Source of the DNA: Mycobacterium sp. URHD0025
GTDB lineage: Bacteria; Actinomycetota; Actinomycetes; Mycobacteriales; Mycobacteriaceae
Reading direction: 5' to 3'
Assembly (NCBI RefSeq): GCF_000426065.1
Contig: NZ_AUEQ01000008.1
Span: forward strand, 372,001 to 436,000
DNA: 64,000 nucleotides
Position numbers and translations under genes: made by a program. A model generated the notes under the pieces. It made no database searches. It had not been told where the DNA came from and was given only the letters and a program-made list of their open reading frames with translations. Numbering within the stretch: the first letter of the stretch is position 1; each line of letters begins with the position of its first letter. Shown in pieces: positions 26,664-36,394 of the stretch.

Positions 26664-27748
26664 CCGGTCGGCAGGATGATCGTGAAGGTGGTCCCGGTCC
26701 CCGAACTGGCTGCGCTGATGCGGCCGCGGTGCGCCTCGACCAGGGCCTTCACGATCGCCAACCCGATGCCGGATCCGCCGTGGTCGCGGTCGCGAGCCGT
26801 GTCGGCCCGGTAGAACCGCTCGAAGACATGGGGCAGGTGCTCGGCAGGGATGCCCTCCCCGGTGTCGGTCACCGTCAGCGTGACGCTCCTGTCCGGGCCG
26901 GCCGTGGCGTCGATCGTCACCCGGCCGCCGGCCGGGGTGTGCCGCAACGCGTTGTCCAGCAGGTTGCCGAGGATCTGGGCCAGCCGGTGCGGATCGGCCC
27001 ACAGCGGCGGCAGGTCCTGGTCGGCCTGCCAGCTCAGCGTCACCCCCTTGTCGTCGAACCGGTCCTGGGCCGCGGCGACGGCGGCGGCCACGACGGTGTG
27101 CGTCGCGACCGCTGCGGGGGTGACCGTGGCCGGGCTTTCCTCGGCCTTGGCCAGGGCGGCCGCGTCGTCGGCGAACCGGACCAGCCGGTGGGTCTGTTGG
27201 CGCAGCATCGAAACCGTCCCGGGGTCAAGGGTTCTCACACCGTCCTCGATGGCCTCGAAGTAGGCCTCCAACACCGAAACCGGAGTCCGGATCTCATGGG
27301 CAAGATCGCTGAACAGCCTGCGGCGGCCGGCGTCGACGGCGGCCAATCTCGCGGCCATCTGGTTGAAAGAACTTTCCAGGGAGTCGAATTCGTCGCCCAG
27401 ATGGGCCGGTGGAACCCGGGAGTCGAAGCGGCCGTCGGCGATGGCCGTGGCAGCCTGGGACACCTGGGTGAGCGACCGCTGCAGGCGCCTGCCGAAGTAC
27501 CAGGTGACGATCAGTGCCGCGAGGATCGCGACGCACGACGCGACCCCGATCGAGATCGCCGTGGCGTAGACGTAGGCCTCCTCGGCGTGCATCTGCTCGG
27601 CCGAATCACCGGATACCCCTGCGCGGTGCAGATGTTCGCGGAACAGAGGCGGCCCGACGACGGCGGCCACCAGTGCGGTGGTTCCCGCACCGGTCAGCAG
27701 CACCAGGGCCTGAGCCGACAGCAGTCGCGTGCGCAGGCCCAGGCTCAT
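26660..27748 (-). CDS. Sensor histidine kinase
   Basis: 362 residues. Membrane helices near 10-33 and 61-86 flank a short extracytoplasmic loop of about 25 residues. HAMP domain follows (87-140), then HisKA with phospho-acceptor His151 in LFSDLAHEIRTPVSVLEAY, and HATPase_c with DNALRHTP (N box), DTGEGIP and GGSGIGLAIV (G boxes). It starts inside the end of the response regulator gene (four-base overlap). The tiny sensing loop and location suggest a metal or envelope signal, unproven. Confidence 0.9.
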   Translation of the reverse strand: MSLGLRTRLLSAQALVLLTGAGTTALVAAVVGPPLFREHLHRAGVSGDSAEQMHAEEAYVYATAISIGVASCVAILAALIVTWYFGRRLQRSLTQVSQAATAIADGRFDSRVPPAHLGDEFDSLESSFNQMAARLAAVDAGRRRLFSDLAHEIRTPVSVLEAYFEAIEDGVRTLDPGTVSMLRQQTHRLVRFADDAAALAKAEESPATVTPAAVATHTVVAAAVAAAQDRFDDKGVTLSWQADQDLPPLWADPHRLAQILGNLLDNALRHTPAGGRVTIDATAGPDRSVTLTVTDTGEGIPAEHLPHVFERFYRADTARDRDHGGSGIGLAIVKALVEAHRGRISAASSGTGTTFTIILPTG

Positions 27749-28461
27749 CGCCGGCCGTCCTGCCCGGTGCCCATGCGATATCCGACGCCGCGCACGGTGA
27801 TCACGTACACCGGGTCGGCGGGATCGTCGCCGAGCTTGCGGCGGAGGTGACCGATATGGACGTCGACGAGGTGTTCGTTGCCGACATAGGTGGTCTCCCA
27901 GACGGATTCGAGTATCTGACGCCGGCTGAGCGCCACGCCGGGGCGTGCCGAGAGGGCGGCGAGCACATCGAACTCGGTGCGCGTCAGCATGATCGGCTCA
28001 CCATCGAGGAAGACCTGACGTCCGTCGACGTCGATGCGCAGCGCACCGAAGACCCGGCCGTCGGTCGCCGCGGCGGAGGAGACCCGCGGCCGGCGCAGCA
28101 TCGCCCGGACCCTGGCCACCAGTTCGCGTGGGCTGAACGGTTTCGTCATGTAGTCGTCGGCTCCCACCGACAGTCCGACGATGGTGTCCATCTCTGTGTC
28201 CCGGGCGGTGAGCATCACGACATAGGCGTCGGAGAACGTGCGCAGCGATCGGCAGACTTCCACGCCGTCGATGCCCGGCAGGCCGAGGTCCAGGACGACA
28301 ACGTCAGGGTCGACCTCGCGGGCCAGTCGCACGGCTTCGGTCCCGTCGTGAGCGACGGTGACCTCGAACTGTTCGCGGGTGAGGTAACTCGCGACCACCT
28401 CGGCCAGTGGGGCTTCATCGTCGACCACGAGGGCCCGGTAGCCGCCCGGTATCTGCTCCAT
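27745..28461 (-). CDS. OmpR-family response regulator
   Basis: 238 residues. Receiver domain: acidic pair D14/D15, phospho-acceptor Asp58 in VLDLGLPG, conserved Thr in MLTARD and Lys in YMTKPFSPREL. C-terminal winged helix: LTRTEFDVLAALSARPG, RRQILESVW, VDVHIGHLRRKLGDD and VRGVGYRMG. First gene of the pair with the kinase; divergent from copZ, with the CsoR-type operator in the 99-base gap. It could add a second layer of control on the copper genes. Confidence 0.92.
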   Translation of the reverse strand: MEQIPGGYRALVVDDEAPLAEVVASYLTREQFEVTVAHDGTEAVRLAREVDPDVVVLDLGLPGIDGVEVCRSLRTFSDAYVVMLTARDTEMDTIVGLSVGADDYMTKPFSPRELVARVRAMLRRPRVSSAAATDGRVFGALRIDVDGRQVFLDGEPIMLTRTEFDVLAALSARPGVALSRRQILESVWETTYVGNEHLVDVHIGHLRRKLGDDPADPVYVITVRGVGYRMGTGQDGRR

Positions 28462-28503
28462 CTGCCCATACTGCAGCAGTCGACCGGGGGAGCCGTGGAA
28501 TTG

Positions 28504-28520
28504 ATACCCTAGGGGGGTAT
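28504..28520 (+). promoter_or_regulatory. CsoR/RicR-type copper operator overlapping the copZ promoter
   Basis: ATACCC-TAGGG-GGGTAT is a perfect 6+6 inverted repeat with a 5-base centre, the known CsoR-family operator pattern (TACCC-N5-GGGTA, as at Bacillus copZA). TATAGT (28518-28523), a good -10 element, begins within the right arm, so Cu-free repressor would occlude the promoter. No csoR/ricR gene is in the window. Confidence 0.8.
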
Positions 28521-28560
28521 AGTATGGATGTAGGACGAGCTGACTTCAGGAGGAATGTGC

Positions 28561-28767
28561 ATGAGTACCCAAACCGTCACGGTCACCGGCATGACGTGTG
28601 GACATTGCGCCACATCGGTGCGTGAGGAGGTCGGCGGACTCCCCGGTGTGCGCACCGTCGAGGTCGACCTGGCGTCCGGGCAGGTGACCATCGACAGCGA
28701 GAGCCGGCTCGATCCGGCCGCGATCAGCGACGCGGTAGCCGAGGCCGGCTACGCCGTCGCGAGTTGA
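28561..28767 (+). CDS. copZ: CopZ-like copper chaperone (HMA domain)
   Basis: 68 residues. Single heavy-metal-associated domain with GMTCGHC (metal ligands Cys13 and Cys16) and the babbab pattern ending AEAGYAVAS. AGGAGG at 28548-28553 lies seven bases before ATG 28561 but only one base before ATG 28555, so I start at 28561. It would carry Cu(I) in the cytosol to the ATPase encoded two genes on. First gene of the copper operon behind the CsoR-type site. Confidence 0.9.
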   Translation: MSTQTVTVTGMTCGHCATSVREEVGGLPGVRTVEVDLASGQVTIDSESRLDPAAISDAVAEAGYAVAS

Positions 28768-28780
28768 GCCGAGGTCGATC

Positions 28781-29608
28781 ATGAGTACGCCGCAGAAGCT
28801 CATCGGGTTCGTCGTGGGACTTGTGGTGGTGTTCGCCGTGTCCTTCGGGATCGGCTCTGCGGTCATGCCGGCCGGCGACCCCGTAGACGGACACGGCGCC
28901 GGTCACGCTGCAGACCATGGCTCGCAGTACACGTTGCAACTCGATGAGACGGATCTGCCGTCGGGCCCCGCCGTACCGCTGCGGTTCCGCATCGTCGACG
29001 GCTCCGGCGCGCCGGTCACCGAGTACGTCGAGAGTCACGACGAACTGCTGCATCTGATCGTGGTGCGCCGCGATCTCGCCGACTACCAGCACGTGCATCC
29101 CGTGCTCGACGATTCCGGCACCTGGAGTGTTCCGCTGGACCTGACCAAGCCCGGGGATTACCGCGTGTTCGCCGACGTCGTGCCGGCCGGCGGCGATGCG
29201 ATGACGCTCGGCGCCGATATGACCGTCGCCGGGAAATACCAGCGACAGCCGCTGCCCGCACCCGCCACAACGGCCACCGTCGACGGTTACACCGTGACCC
29301 TCGCCGGGGTGACCAGGTCCGGCCGGCCCTCGGAGCTGACGCTGTCCGTCAGCCGGGACGGCAAGCCCGTCACCGACCTGCAGCCATACCTGGGGGCCTA
29401 TGGTCACCTGGTCGCGGTGCGCGCCGCGGACCTGGAATACCTGCATGTCCATCCGATGAGCGATGCCGGCGATCCGTCGACCGCGCCGGGCCCGCAGATC
29501 GCTTTCCACACAACCCTTCCCAGTGCCGGCACGTACCGGCTGTTCCTGGATTTCAAGCACCGCGATGCGGTGCACACCGCCGAATTCACCGTTGAGGGGG
29601 CACCGTGA
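28781..29608 (+). CDS. Membrane-anchored protein with duplicated His-rich (HVHP) modules
   Basis: 275 residues. An uncleaved N-terminal helix (about 7-29) leads to an extracytoplasmic His-rich neck (H38, H42, H46) and two similar beta-rich modules. Module 1 has [19 protein letters not shown] (residues 89-107) and [10 protein letters not shown]; module 2 has [19 protein letters not shown] (207-225) and [10 protein letters not shown]. Conserved histidines (H91/H104/H106 and H209/H222/H224) make metal binding likely. No enzyme family recognised. Sits between copZ and copA, overlapping copA by GTGA; presumably an outside copper buffer or donor/acceptor. Confidence 0.8.
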   Translation: MSTPQKLIGFVVGLVVVFAVSFGIGSAVMPAGDPVDGHGAGHAADHGSQYTLQLDETDLPSGPAVPLRFRIVDGSGAPVTEYVESHDELLHLIVVRRDLADYQHVHPVLDDSGTWSVPLDLTKPGDYRVFADVVPAGGDAMTLGADMTVAGKYQRQPLPAPATTATVDGYTVTLAGVTRSGRPSELTLSVSRDGKPVTDLQPYLGAYGHLVAVRAADLEYLHVHPMSDAGDPSTAPGPQIAFHTTLPSAGTYRLFLDFKHRDAVHTAEFTVEGAP

Positions 29609-31833
29609 GCACCGCGACCGGACACGTCGTACTCGAGATCGGCGGGATGACGTGCGCTTCGTGCGCCGGACGCATCGAGCGCAAGCTCAACAACCTGGAC
29701 GGTGTCACGGCGACGGTGAACTTCGCGACAGAGAAGGCCACTGTCGACGTGGCGGGTGAGGTGACGCCCGAGCAGCTGATCGACGCCGTCGAAACAGCCG
29801 GCTACACCGCACAACTGCCCGCCACCGGACCGGTCGAAACCCGTGCCGAGGACGATCCGACCGCTGCGTTGCGCACCCGGCTGATCGTGTCCGCCGTGCT
29901 GACCGTGCCGGTCGTGGCCATGGCGATGATTCCGGCGTTGCAGTTCACCAACTGGCAATGGCTGTCACTCACCCTGGCCGCACCGGTCGTGGTGTGGGGT
30001 GCGCTGCCGTTCCACCGGGCCGCCTGGACGAATCTGCGTCACGGCAACGCCACCATGGACACGCTCATCTCGATGGGCACCATCGCGGCGTTCGGCTGGT
30101 CGCTGTATGCCCTGTTCTGGGGTACCGCCGGGATGCCCGGGATGACGCACCCGTTTTCGCTCTCCATCTCTCAATCCGACGGCACCGGCAACATCTATCT
30201 GGAGGTCGCCGCAGGCGTCACGACCTTCATCCTGGCCGGCCGGTACTTCGAGGCGCGTTCCAAACGTCGCGCCGGCGCGGCACTGCGGGCGTTGCTCGAG
30301 CTCGGCGCCAAAGACGTCGCGGTCCTGAGAGACGGTGTGGAACAACGCATCCCCATCGATTCGCTGGCCGTCGGCGACGAGTTCGTGGTCCGGCCTGGCG
30401 AGAAGATCGCCACCGACGGTGAGGTCGTCGACGGCTCGTCGGCGGTCGACGTCTCGATGCTCACAGGTGAATCGGTGCCCGTCGAAGTGGCACCAGGTGA
30501 CCAGGTGGTCGGCGCCACGGTCAATGCCGGCGGCCGGCTCGTGGTGCGGGCCAGGCGAATCGGATCCGACACGCAGCTGGCCCAGATGGCCCGGCTGGTC
30601 GAGGACGCCCAGTCCGGCAAGGCCCAGGCGCAACGCCTGGCCGACAGGGTTTCGGCGGTCTTCGTGCCGATCGTCATCGCGCTCGCGGTGGGAACCCTCG
30701 GATTCTGGATGGGGACCGGAGGTTCGGTGGCCGCGGCGTTCACCGCCGCGGTGGCGGTGTTGATCATCGCCTGCCCGTGTGCACTGGGTCTGGCCACCCC
30801 GACGGCGCTGTTGGTCGGCACCGGGCGCGGTGCGCAGCTCGGCATCCTGATCAAGGGGCCCGAGGTGCTGGAATCCACCCGCCGGGTGGACACCGTGGTG
30901 CTGGACAAGACCGGAACCGTGACCACCGGCGCCATGACGCTGCTGGACGTGATCGCCGCGCCGGGCGAGGATCCCGCCGAGGTGTTGCGGCTGGCCGGCG
31001 CGGTCGAGGACGGCTCCGAACACCCGATTGCCCAAGCCATCGCCAAGGGTGCTCGCTCCGCCGCCAAAGACACTGTAGGCGAGCTGCCCGCGGTGGAGGG
31101 CTTCGCCAACGTGGCCGGGCTCGGGGTGCAGGGTGTCGTCGACGGCCATGCCCTGGTGGTGGGCCGGCGCCAGTTGCTGGCCGACTGGGGACAGCAGTTG
31201 TCCGCTGAGCTGGACACCGCGATGCGCGAGGCTCAGGACCAGGGCCGGACGGCGATCGCCGTGGGGTGGGACGGTCGGGCACGCGCGGTCCTGGTGGTCG
31301 CCGACGCGATCAAGGCCACCTCGAAAGAGGCGGTCGAGCAGCTGCGCGCCCTCGGCCTCGAACCGATCATGCTGACCGGCGACAACGAGGCCGCAGCGCA
31401 GGCGATAGCGCAACAAGTTGGGGTGCAACAGGTTTACGCCGAGGTGCTACCGCAGGACAAGGTCGACGTGATCAAGCGGCTACAGGATGAGGGCCGGGTG
31501 GTGGCCATGGTCGGTGACGGTGTCAACGACGCTGCCGCGCTGGCCCAGGCCGACCTGGGCCTGGCCATGGGCACCGGCACAGATGTGGCGATCGAGGCCG
31601 GCGATCTGACCCTGGTGCGCGGTGATCTGCGGGCGGCCGCCGACGCCATCCGGTTGTCCCGGCGGACGTTGGCCACCATCAAGGGCAACCTGTTCTGGGC
31701 ATTCGCCTACAACGTCGCGGCACTGCCACTGGCCGCGGCCGGCCTGCTCAACCCGATGCTGGCCGGCGCCGCGATGGCGTTCTCCTCGGTGTTCGTGGTC
31801 AGTAACAGCTTGCGGCTGAGACGGTTCCGATGA
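29605..31833 (+). CDS. copA: Copper-translocating P-type ATPase (CopA/CtpV-type, P1B-1)
   Basis: 742 residues, GTG start overlapping the previous stop. N-terminal HMA domain with GMTCASC (C17, C20), eight predicted membrane helices, actuator TGES (in [10 protein letters not shown]), membrane metal site CPC (C390, C392), phosphorylated Asp434 in DKTGT, HP motif in SEHPIAQ, GDGVND hinge. Late-helix features (YN in FAYNVAALP and MxxSS in AMAFSSVFV) mark the Cu(I) subgroup. It exports Cu(I) from the cytosol using ATP. Confidence 0.93.
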   Translation: MSTATGHVVLEIGGMTCASCAGRIERKLNNLDGVTATVNFATEKATVDVAGEVTPEQLIDAVETAGYTAQLPATGPVETRAEDDPTAALRTRLIVSAVLTVPVVAMAMIPALQFTNWQWLSLTLAAPVVVWGALPFHRAAWTNLRHGNATMDTLISMGTIAAFGWSLYALFWGTAGMPGMTHPFSLSISQSDGTGNIYLEVAAGVTTFILAGRYFEARSKRRAGAALRALLELGAKDVAVLRDGVEQRIPIDSLAVGDEFVVRPGEKIATDGEVVDGSSAVDVSMLTGESVPVEVAPGDQVVGATVNAGGRLVVRARRIGSDTQLAQMARLVEDAQSGKAQAQRLADRVSAVFVPIVIALAVGTLGFWMGTGGSVAAAFTAAVAVLIIACPCALGLATPTALLVGTGRGAQLGILIKGPEVLESTRRVDTVVLDKTGTVTTGAMTLLDVIAAPGEDPAEVLRLAGAVEDGSEHPIAQAIAKGARSAAKDTVGELPAVEGFANVAGLGVQGVVDGHALVVGRRQLLADWGQQLSAELDTAMREAQDQGRTAIAVGWDGRARAVLVVADAIKATSKEAVEQLRALGLEPIMLTGDNEAAAQAIAQQVGVQQVYAEVLPQDKVDVIKRLQDEGRVVAMVGDGVNDAAALAQADLGLAMGTGTDVAIEAGDLTLVRGDLRAAADAIRLSRRTLATIKGNLFWAFAYNVAALPLAAAGLLNPMLAGAAMAFSSVFVVSNSLRLRRFR

Positions 31834-32225
31834 TTCGGACCGCGTCACGGCTTGCGGCCATGATGGCGATCGTCCTGTGGGCGGCCGCTCTGGCCGGGCA
31901 GTGGCAGACGCCGAGCCGGGACGAGCCGGTGCATCTGCCTCACGCGGTGTCCGCCGCGATCGGGACCGGCAGCGATGCGCTGATGCTCGACCACCCGCAT
32001 GTCGGCGACAATCCTGCGTCCCACTCGCCGGAGGGATTCGCCGCGGCGGTGTTGCCGCGGACCATCGCCACCGCGGCCGCGCTGTCGGTGGTCGCACTCA
32101 TCGTCGGCTGTGCGGTGTTGTGCGGGTGCGCCGTGGTGCGGGCACAGCGAGGTCCACCCGACCGCCACAGGATTCCGCTCGCCGGACAGGAACTTCTGAT
32201 CCGGATCTGTATCGCCCGCCGCTGA
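31830..32225 (+). CDS. LpqS-like small copper-associated secreted/membrane protein
   Basis: 131 residues, ATG overlapping the copA stop (ATGA). N-terminal hydrophobic helix (about 8-24), a His-bearing outer segment ([23 protein letters not shown]), a second hydrophobic stretch with [11 protein letters not shown], and the ending [14 protein letters not shown]. The terminal pattern GQ-LL-R-C-ARR with a conserved Cys resembles my recollection of mycobacterial LpqS, a RicR-controlled copper protein; no lipobox is evident here. Last gene of the copper operon. Confidence 0.65.
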   Translation: MIRTASRLAAMMAIVLWAAALAGQWQTPSRDEPVHLPHAVSAAIGTGSDALMLDHPHVGDNPASHSPEGFAAAVLPRTIATAAALSVVALIVGCAVLCGCAVVRAQRGPPDRHRIPLAGQELLIRICIARR

Positions 32226-32257
32226 TCTGCCAGTGCTCCAACACTGTCCAGGTCAAT

Positions 32258-32271
32258 CGCCGCGCGCGGCG
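32258..32271. repeat. 14-bp perfect palindrome between the copper operon and the PLP gene
   Basis: CGCCGCGCGCGGCG is self-complementary and lies 33 bases after the LpqS-like stop. It may form a weak termination stem or be a GC-composition accident. Confidence 0.3.
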
Positions 32272-32299
32272 CGGCTGGAGATACAGAAACGACGGATCC

Positions 32300-33388
32300 A
32301 TGAATCATGCCCTTTCCACCCGTTCCTTTCACATATTGCGTCGAAACCGTGGTCCCAACACCATGGTCGGCCACACTCCCACCCTGTGGGTTTCGACTCC
32401 GTTCGCAGACGCCGGGCGGGGATTCTGGGCGAAGCTCGAAGGTTTCAATCCCGGCGGCATGAAGGACCGGCCCGCAATGTACATGGTCGAGCAGGCCCGG
32501 GCCCGCGGCGATCTGAAGCCGGGCGGCCGCATCATCGAATCAACCAGTGGCACTTTGGGTCTGGGGCTGGCATTCGCCGGCACGATCTATCACCACCCGG
32601 TGACAGTGGTGACCGACCCCGGTTTGGAACCCATCATCGAGAGAATGCTGACGGCCTATGGTGCTCGGGTTTCTACGGTGACCCAGCCGCACCCCACCGG
32701 AGGCTGGCAGCAGGCCCGGCGGGACCGGGTGGCCGAGTTGCTGGCGGCCGACGACACCGCCTGGTATCCCGACCAATACAACAATCCCGACAATGTCGAG
32801 GCCTACCGGCCGTTGGCGCTGGAACTCAACGCCCAGATCGGCCATGTCGACGTCCTGGTCTGCTCGGTCGGCACGGGCGGGCATTCTGCCGGTGTTGCGC
32901 GGGTACTGCGGGAGTTCAACCCGGATCTGCGTCTGATCGGGGTGGACACGATCGGCTCGACGATCTTCGGTCAGCCCGCCGCGACCCGTGTGATGCGGGG
33001 GCTCGGTTCGAGCATCTATCCCCGCAACGTCGACTACGGCGCCTTCGACGAGGTGCACTGGGTCACCCCGGCCGACGCGGTCTGGGCGGCCCGGACATTG
33101 GCCTCGACGTACTACGCCAGCGGGGGCTGGAGCGTCGGCGCGGTCGGCCTGGTTGCCGGCTGGGCCGCGCGAAATCACCAGGAGGGCACCACGATCGCCG
33201 CGGTGTTCCCCGACGGTCCGCAGCGTTACTTCGACACCGTGTACAACGACGACTACTGCCGTGAGCTCGGACTGCTCGATCATCGGCCGGCCGACGAACC
33301 GGAGACGATCGCCAACCCGACCGATCGCGTGGTGCGATCCTGGACCCGCTGCGAGACGGTCGCCGACCCGATGGCGGTCGCCGGATGA
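32300..33388 (+). CDS. PLP-dependent cysteine synthase-family enzyme (Cds1-like)
   Basis: 362 residues from ATG 32300 (ATG 32363 is an alternative; no clear Shine-Dalgarno for either). Fold-type II PLP enzyme: Schiff-base Lys55 in NPGGMKDRP, substrate loop [12 protein letters not shown] (near 79), phosphate-binding [11 protein letters not shown] (near 193). The family covers O-acetylserine sulfhydrylases, cystathionine synthase and cysteine desulfhydrases. Closest in memory is mycobacterial Cds1 (Rv3684), which releases sulfide from cysteine. Overlaps the MFS gene (ATGA), so the pair works together, perhaps on cysteine export or a cysteine-derived product. Confidence 0.82.
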   Translation: MNHALSTRSFHILRRNRGPNTMVGHTPTLWVSTPFADAGRGFWAKLEGFNPGGMKDRPAMYMVEQARARGDLKPGGRIIESTSGTLGLGLAFAGTIYHHPVTVVTDPGLEPIIERMLTAYGARVSTVTQPHPTGGWQQARRDRVAELLAADDTAWYPDQYNNPDNVEAYRPLALELNAQIGHVDVLVCSVGTGGHSAGVARVLREFNPDLRLIGVDTIGSTIFGQPAATRVMRGLGSSIYPRNVDYGAFDEVHWVTPADAVWAARTLASTYYASGGWSVGAVGLVAGWAARNHQEGTTIAAVFPDGPQRYFDTVYNDDYCRELGLLDHRPADEPETIANPTDRVVRSWTRCETVADPMAVAG

Positions 33389-34647
33389 GCGGACTCGTCG
33401 CGCAGTTCCGCAGTTTCGACCTGCCCAGCCGGCTGTTGATGGTCAACCAGTTCGGGATCAATCTCGGCTTCTACATGCTGATGCCGTACCTGGCCGGCTA
33501 TCTCGCGGGCCCGCTCGGTCTCGCTGCGTGGGCGGTGGGCCTGGTGTTGGGTGTGCGGAACTTCTCCCAGCAGGGCATGTTCATTCTCGGCGGCACCCTG
33601 GCCGACCGGCTGGGCTACAAGCCGCTGATCGTCGCCGGGTGCCTGTTACGCACCGCGGGTTTCGGTCTTCTGGTCGTCGCCGACACGCTGCCGGTGATGC
33701 TGATCGCCTCGGCCGCAACAGGGTTCGCCGGGGCCCTGTTCAACCCCGCGGTGCGGGCCTACCTGGCCGCCGACGCCGGTGACCGCCGCGTCGAGGCCTT
33801 CGCCACGTTCAACGTGTTCTACCAGGCCGGGATCCTGCTGGGCCCGCTGGCGGGAATGGCCTTGCTGGCCTTCGATTTCCGGGTCACGGCAGCGGTGGCG
33901 GCCGGCGTCTTCGCGGTGCTCACGGTGGCTCAGCTGCTGGCGCTTCCGCGGCATCGCGCCGCACCGGTAGCCGAGCGTACTTCGGTGCTCGACGACTGGC
34001 GCAGCGTCGTCGCCAACCGCGGGTTCCTGTTGTTCGCGCTGGCGATGATCGGCTCCTACGTACTGTCCTTCCAGGTCTACCTGGCATTGCCGTTGCAGGC
34101 GGCCGCGCTGCGGCCGGGGGACGAAACTGCTTTGGTAGCAGCGATATTCGTGGTGTCCGGCTTGATCGCGGTCGGCGGCCAGTTGCGCATCACGCGATGG
34201 TTCGTAGACCGCTGGGGGCCGCGTCGCAGTCTGGTGGTGGGCCTGCTGGTGCTGGCCGCGGCTTTCGTCCCGATGGCCGTGGTGCCCGATGCTGACCGGT
34301 TCGGCAACCCCGCCGCGGTGGCCGCGCTGCTCGCGTCGTCGGCGCTGCTGGCCCTCGGCTCGGCCGCGGTGTTCCCGTTCGAGATGGACACCGTCGTGGC
34401 GTTGTCGGGGGATCGGCTGGTGGCCACCCACTACGGGTTCTACAACACCGTCGTCGGCATCGGGATCCTGCTGGGCAACGTGGCCACCGGCTCGCTGATC
34501 GGCGCGGCGCGCGCCGCGGGCCTGGCCGAACTGGTGTGGCTGGGCCTCACGGCAATCGGGCTGGTGTCCGCGGCGGCGCTCTACGTGCTGATGCGGGACG
34601 GCGGCAGGCTGGCGCCCAGCGCGCCGGTCACTGCACCGGGACCGTGA
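33385..34647 (+). CDS. MFS transporter coupled to the PLP enzyme
   Basis: 420 residues, twelve predicted helices. Recognisable MFS loop [17 protein letters not shown] after helix 2 and a second GRLxxR-like loop ([15 protein letters not shown]) mid-protein. DHA-type efflux family; ATG overlaps the preceding stop. It may export the product or substrate of the Cds1-like enzyme. The last 20 bases overlap the convergent AIM24 gene. Confidence 0.87.
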   Translation: MSGLVAQFRSFDLPSRLLMVNQFGINLGFYMLMPYLAGYLAGPLGLAAWAVGLVLGVRNFSQQGMFILGGTLADRLGYKPLIVAGCLLRTAGFGLLVVADTLPVMLIASAATGFAGALFNPAVRAYLAADAGDRRVEAFATFNVFYQAGILLGPLAGMALLAFDFRVTAAVAAGVFAVLTVAQLLALPRHRAAPVAERTSVLDDWRSVVANRGFLLFALAMIGSYVLSFQVYLALPLQAAALRPGDETALVAAIFVVSGLIAVGGQLRITRWFVDRWGPRRSLVVGLLVLAAAFVPMAVVPDADRFGNPAAVAALLASSALLALGSAAVFPFEMDTVVALSGDRLVATHYGFYNTVVGIGILLGNVATGSLIGAARAAGLAELVWLGLTAIGLVSAAALYVLMRDGGRLAPSAPVTAPGP

Positions 34648-35494
34648 CACCCTCCGAAGGCTGCACGATCACGAAACCGTTGCCGTGGAACGCGACCTGT
34701 AGGGCTTCGCCGGATCCCCGGCCGATCAGGGCGCTCGCCTTGAAGCTGGTCTTGAGCTGCGTCTGCAGATGGGCCGACCATGCCACCACGGCGTTGGTGT
34801 CGGCGAAGGTCGGTGCCTCGGCGGCGTTGAGCACCACGGGCGGGCCGTCGGTGGTCAGTGCCACCCACCCGGTGCCGCGCAGGGTGGTGTTGAACAGGCC
34901 GCCGGTGGCGATGCTCCCGCCGCGGACCCGCTCGATGTTCCAGTCCAGGCTCGATGAGAAGGCCAGCACGTTCTTGCCGCTGATCGACAGGCCCGAGTTG
35001 GACAGCTGCAGCAGGTGTACGTCGAAACCCTGATCGGCCAGGAACACATCGCCCTGACCCTGGCAGCGCATCAGCGGAAGGCCTTCACCGGTGAGGGCCT
35101 TCTTGATGAACTTCGACGCGCCGCCGCCCTCGAAGGCGAAGTCCACGTTGCCCTGGTAGGCGACCATCGAGCCCTGCCGGGCCATGAAGGGTTCGCCGAG
35201 GCGCACCCGCAGCATCTTCTTGTTCTGGTTGGCGATCGGAGTCGCCTCTTTCTCACTGAACCGTCCGTCGACGAGGTCCCCGCTGATTCCGGAGAAGCCG
35301 TCACCCTGAGGCTGGGCCTGAGCCTGCGCCTGGGCCTGGGCCTGCTGCGGGTGTTGCGGCGCACCCCCGAGCGGCGCGCGGCCCGCCTGGCCCTGATGGG
35401 ACACCTGGTCGGTCCACGATTGCCCGTCCCACCACCGGTATTCGTAGCGGCCTTCGGGGTCGGGCAGCCAGCCGGGTTGTCCGGGTGCGCTCAC
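34628..35494 (-). CDS. AIM24 family protein with N-terminal DUF2510
   Basis: 288 residues. DUF2510 at the start (GWLPDPEGRYEYRWWDGQSWT, residues about 8-28), a Gln/Ala linker (QAQAQAQAQ, from a 6-bp tandem repeat near 35318-35345), then the AIM24/TerD-like beta-barrel with GSMVAYQGNVDFAFEGGG and GEGLPLMRCQGQGDVFLAD. Bacterial AIM24 proteins are of unknown biochemistry; DUF2510 is common in actinobacterial membrane-associated proteins. Monocistronic; overlaps the MFS gene tail to tail. Confidence 0.85.
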   Translation of the reverse strand: MSAPGQPGWLPDPEGRYEYRWWDGQSWTDQVSHQGQAGRAPLGGAPQHPQQAQAQAQAQAQPQGDGFSGISGDLVDGRFSEKEATPIANQNKKMLRVRLGEPFMARQGSMVAYQGNVDFAFEGGGASKFIKKALTGEGLPLMRCQGQGDVFLADQGFDVHLLQLSNSGLSISGKNVLAFSSSLDWNIERVRGGSIATGGLFNTTLRGTGWVALTTDGPPVVLNAAEAPTFADTNAVVAWSAHLQTQLKTSFKASALIGRGSGEALQVAFHGNGFVIVQPSEGVTVPVQ

Positions 35495-35580
35495 GGTTTC
35501 TCCTTGATTCGTGTGGGGGAGTCGAAATCGACACCAGGTTACAAGTTACGAACGCGGCGAACCCCTGGCATTCTGGTGCC

Positions 35581-35784
35581 ATGGCAAAGGAAATCGACCC
35601 GATCCGTGCTCAGGGCGCGCTCGCGGTCTTGAAGCAGCACCCCGGCATGGTGCTGTTCGCCGTGTCACCGGCGCTGATCGTGCTGGGTGCCGTCTGGTGG
35701 CTGGCCGGTCCCGGCTGGGCGGGACTGCTGCTGGTCGCCCTGGTGCTGGCCGGCGGGGCCGCGTTGCTGCTCAAGCGCAACTGA
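35581..35784 (+). CDS. Small two-helix membrane protein
   Basis: 67 residues from the ATG at 35581. Two hydrophobic helices (about 22-42 and 45-63) separated by a Gly/Pro turn, with a basic C-terminus LLKRN. A short soluble N-terminus has KEIDPIRAQGALAVLKQHPG. No family is recognised. The frame opens earlier but no good start precedes 35581. Divergent from the AIM24 gene, 86 bases apart, and 79 bases before the RHH gene. Confidence 0.65.
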   Translation: MAKEIDPIRAQGALAVLKQHPGMVLFAVSPALIVLGAVWWLAGPGWAGLLLVALVLAGGAALLLKRN

Positions 35785-35840
35785 CCGCGCAGCCGCGAAG
35801 AACCCACGTTCGCCGTTGGTGAACGCCGCCCTATCAGCCT

Positions 35841-35864
35841 TGTAACGGTGTAATCATGTAATCA
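35841..35864 (+). promoter_or_regulatory. Three tandem 8-bp repeats at the RHH gene start
   Basis: TGTAACGG-TGTAATCA-TGTAATCA run head to tail with exact 8-base spacing; the last base is the A of the ATG. Tandem 8-bp sites are a typical target arrangement for ribbon-helix-helix repressors such as MetJ. The first unit, TGTAACGG, recurs exactly at 38575-38582 upstream of the molybdoenzyme gene. Confidence 0.6.
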
Positions 35865-36394
35865 TGACTAAACATCAACAGCACCGCCGCTCCGCGGATG
35901 AGGCCGCCGAATGGTTCGCGGGCCGGTTGCCCGAGGCCTGGTTCACCGGCGATCCGACCGTGGTCGTCGACCGTGAAGAGATCACCGTGATCGGCAGACT
36001 GCCCGATCCGGATGTTTCCGAGACCAAGGCACGCGCCTCCGGGCGCGCCTCGCGGTTCCGGGAGGAGACGCGCGGCGAACGTATGCGCATCGCCGACGAG
36101 GCACAGGGCCGGTTCGACCGCAAGGTCTCCTGGGGAGTGGAAATCGACACAGGCGACGGCGAGCCGGAGCGAATCCTGTTCACCCACATCGCAGTACCGG
36201 TGATGACCCGGCTCAAGCAGCCCGAACGGCAGGTCCTCGACACGTTGGTCGACGCGGGCGTGGCCCGTTCCCGCTCTGACGCGCTGGCCTGGTCGGTGCG
36301 CCTGGTCGGCCAGCACACCGAGGAGTGGCTGGACAAGCTGCGTGACGCCATGAAGGCGGTCGACGATCTGCGCTCCGAGGGCCCAGGCGTCTAG
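35864..36394 (+). CDS. Predicted ribbon-helix-helix DNA-binding protein, unknown N-terminal domain
   Basis: 176 residues. The C-terminal region reads as an RHH fold: strand HIAVPVMTRL (about 112-121), helix QVLDTLVDAG, turn VARSRSD, helix ALAWSVRLVGQHTEEWL. The SRSDAL turn is typical of MetJ/CopG-like repressors. The first 110 residues are charged, have no recognised domain and contain an Arg/Glu-rich helix (KARASGRASRFREETRGER). Tandem repeats cover the start codon, suggesting autorepression. Tail to tail with the molybdoenzyme, sharing CTAG. An antitoxin role is possible but no toxin is adjacent. Confidence 0.6.
   Translation: MTKHQQHRRSADEAAEWFAGRLPEAWFTGDPTVVVDREEITVIGRLPDPDVSETKARASGRASRFREETRGERMRIADEAQGRFDRKVSWGVEIDTGDGEPERILFTHIAVPVMTRLKQPERQVLDTLVDAGVARSRSDALAWSVRLVGQHTEEWLDKLRDAMKAVDDLRSEGPGV

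Noticed and set aside
29965..31428. 487-residue antisense frame inside copA
   Set aside because: Shadow of the ATPase; no domain or ribosome site.
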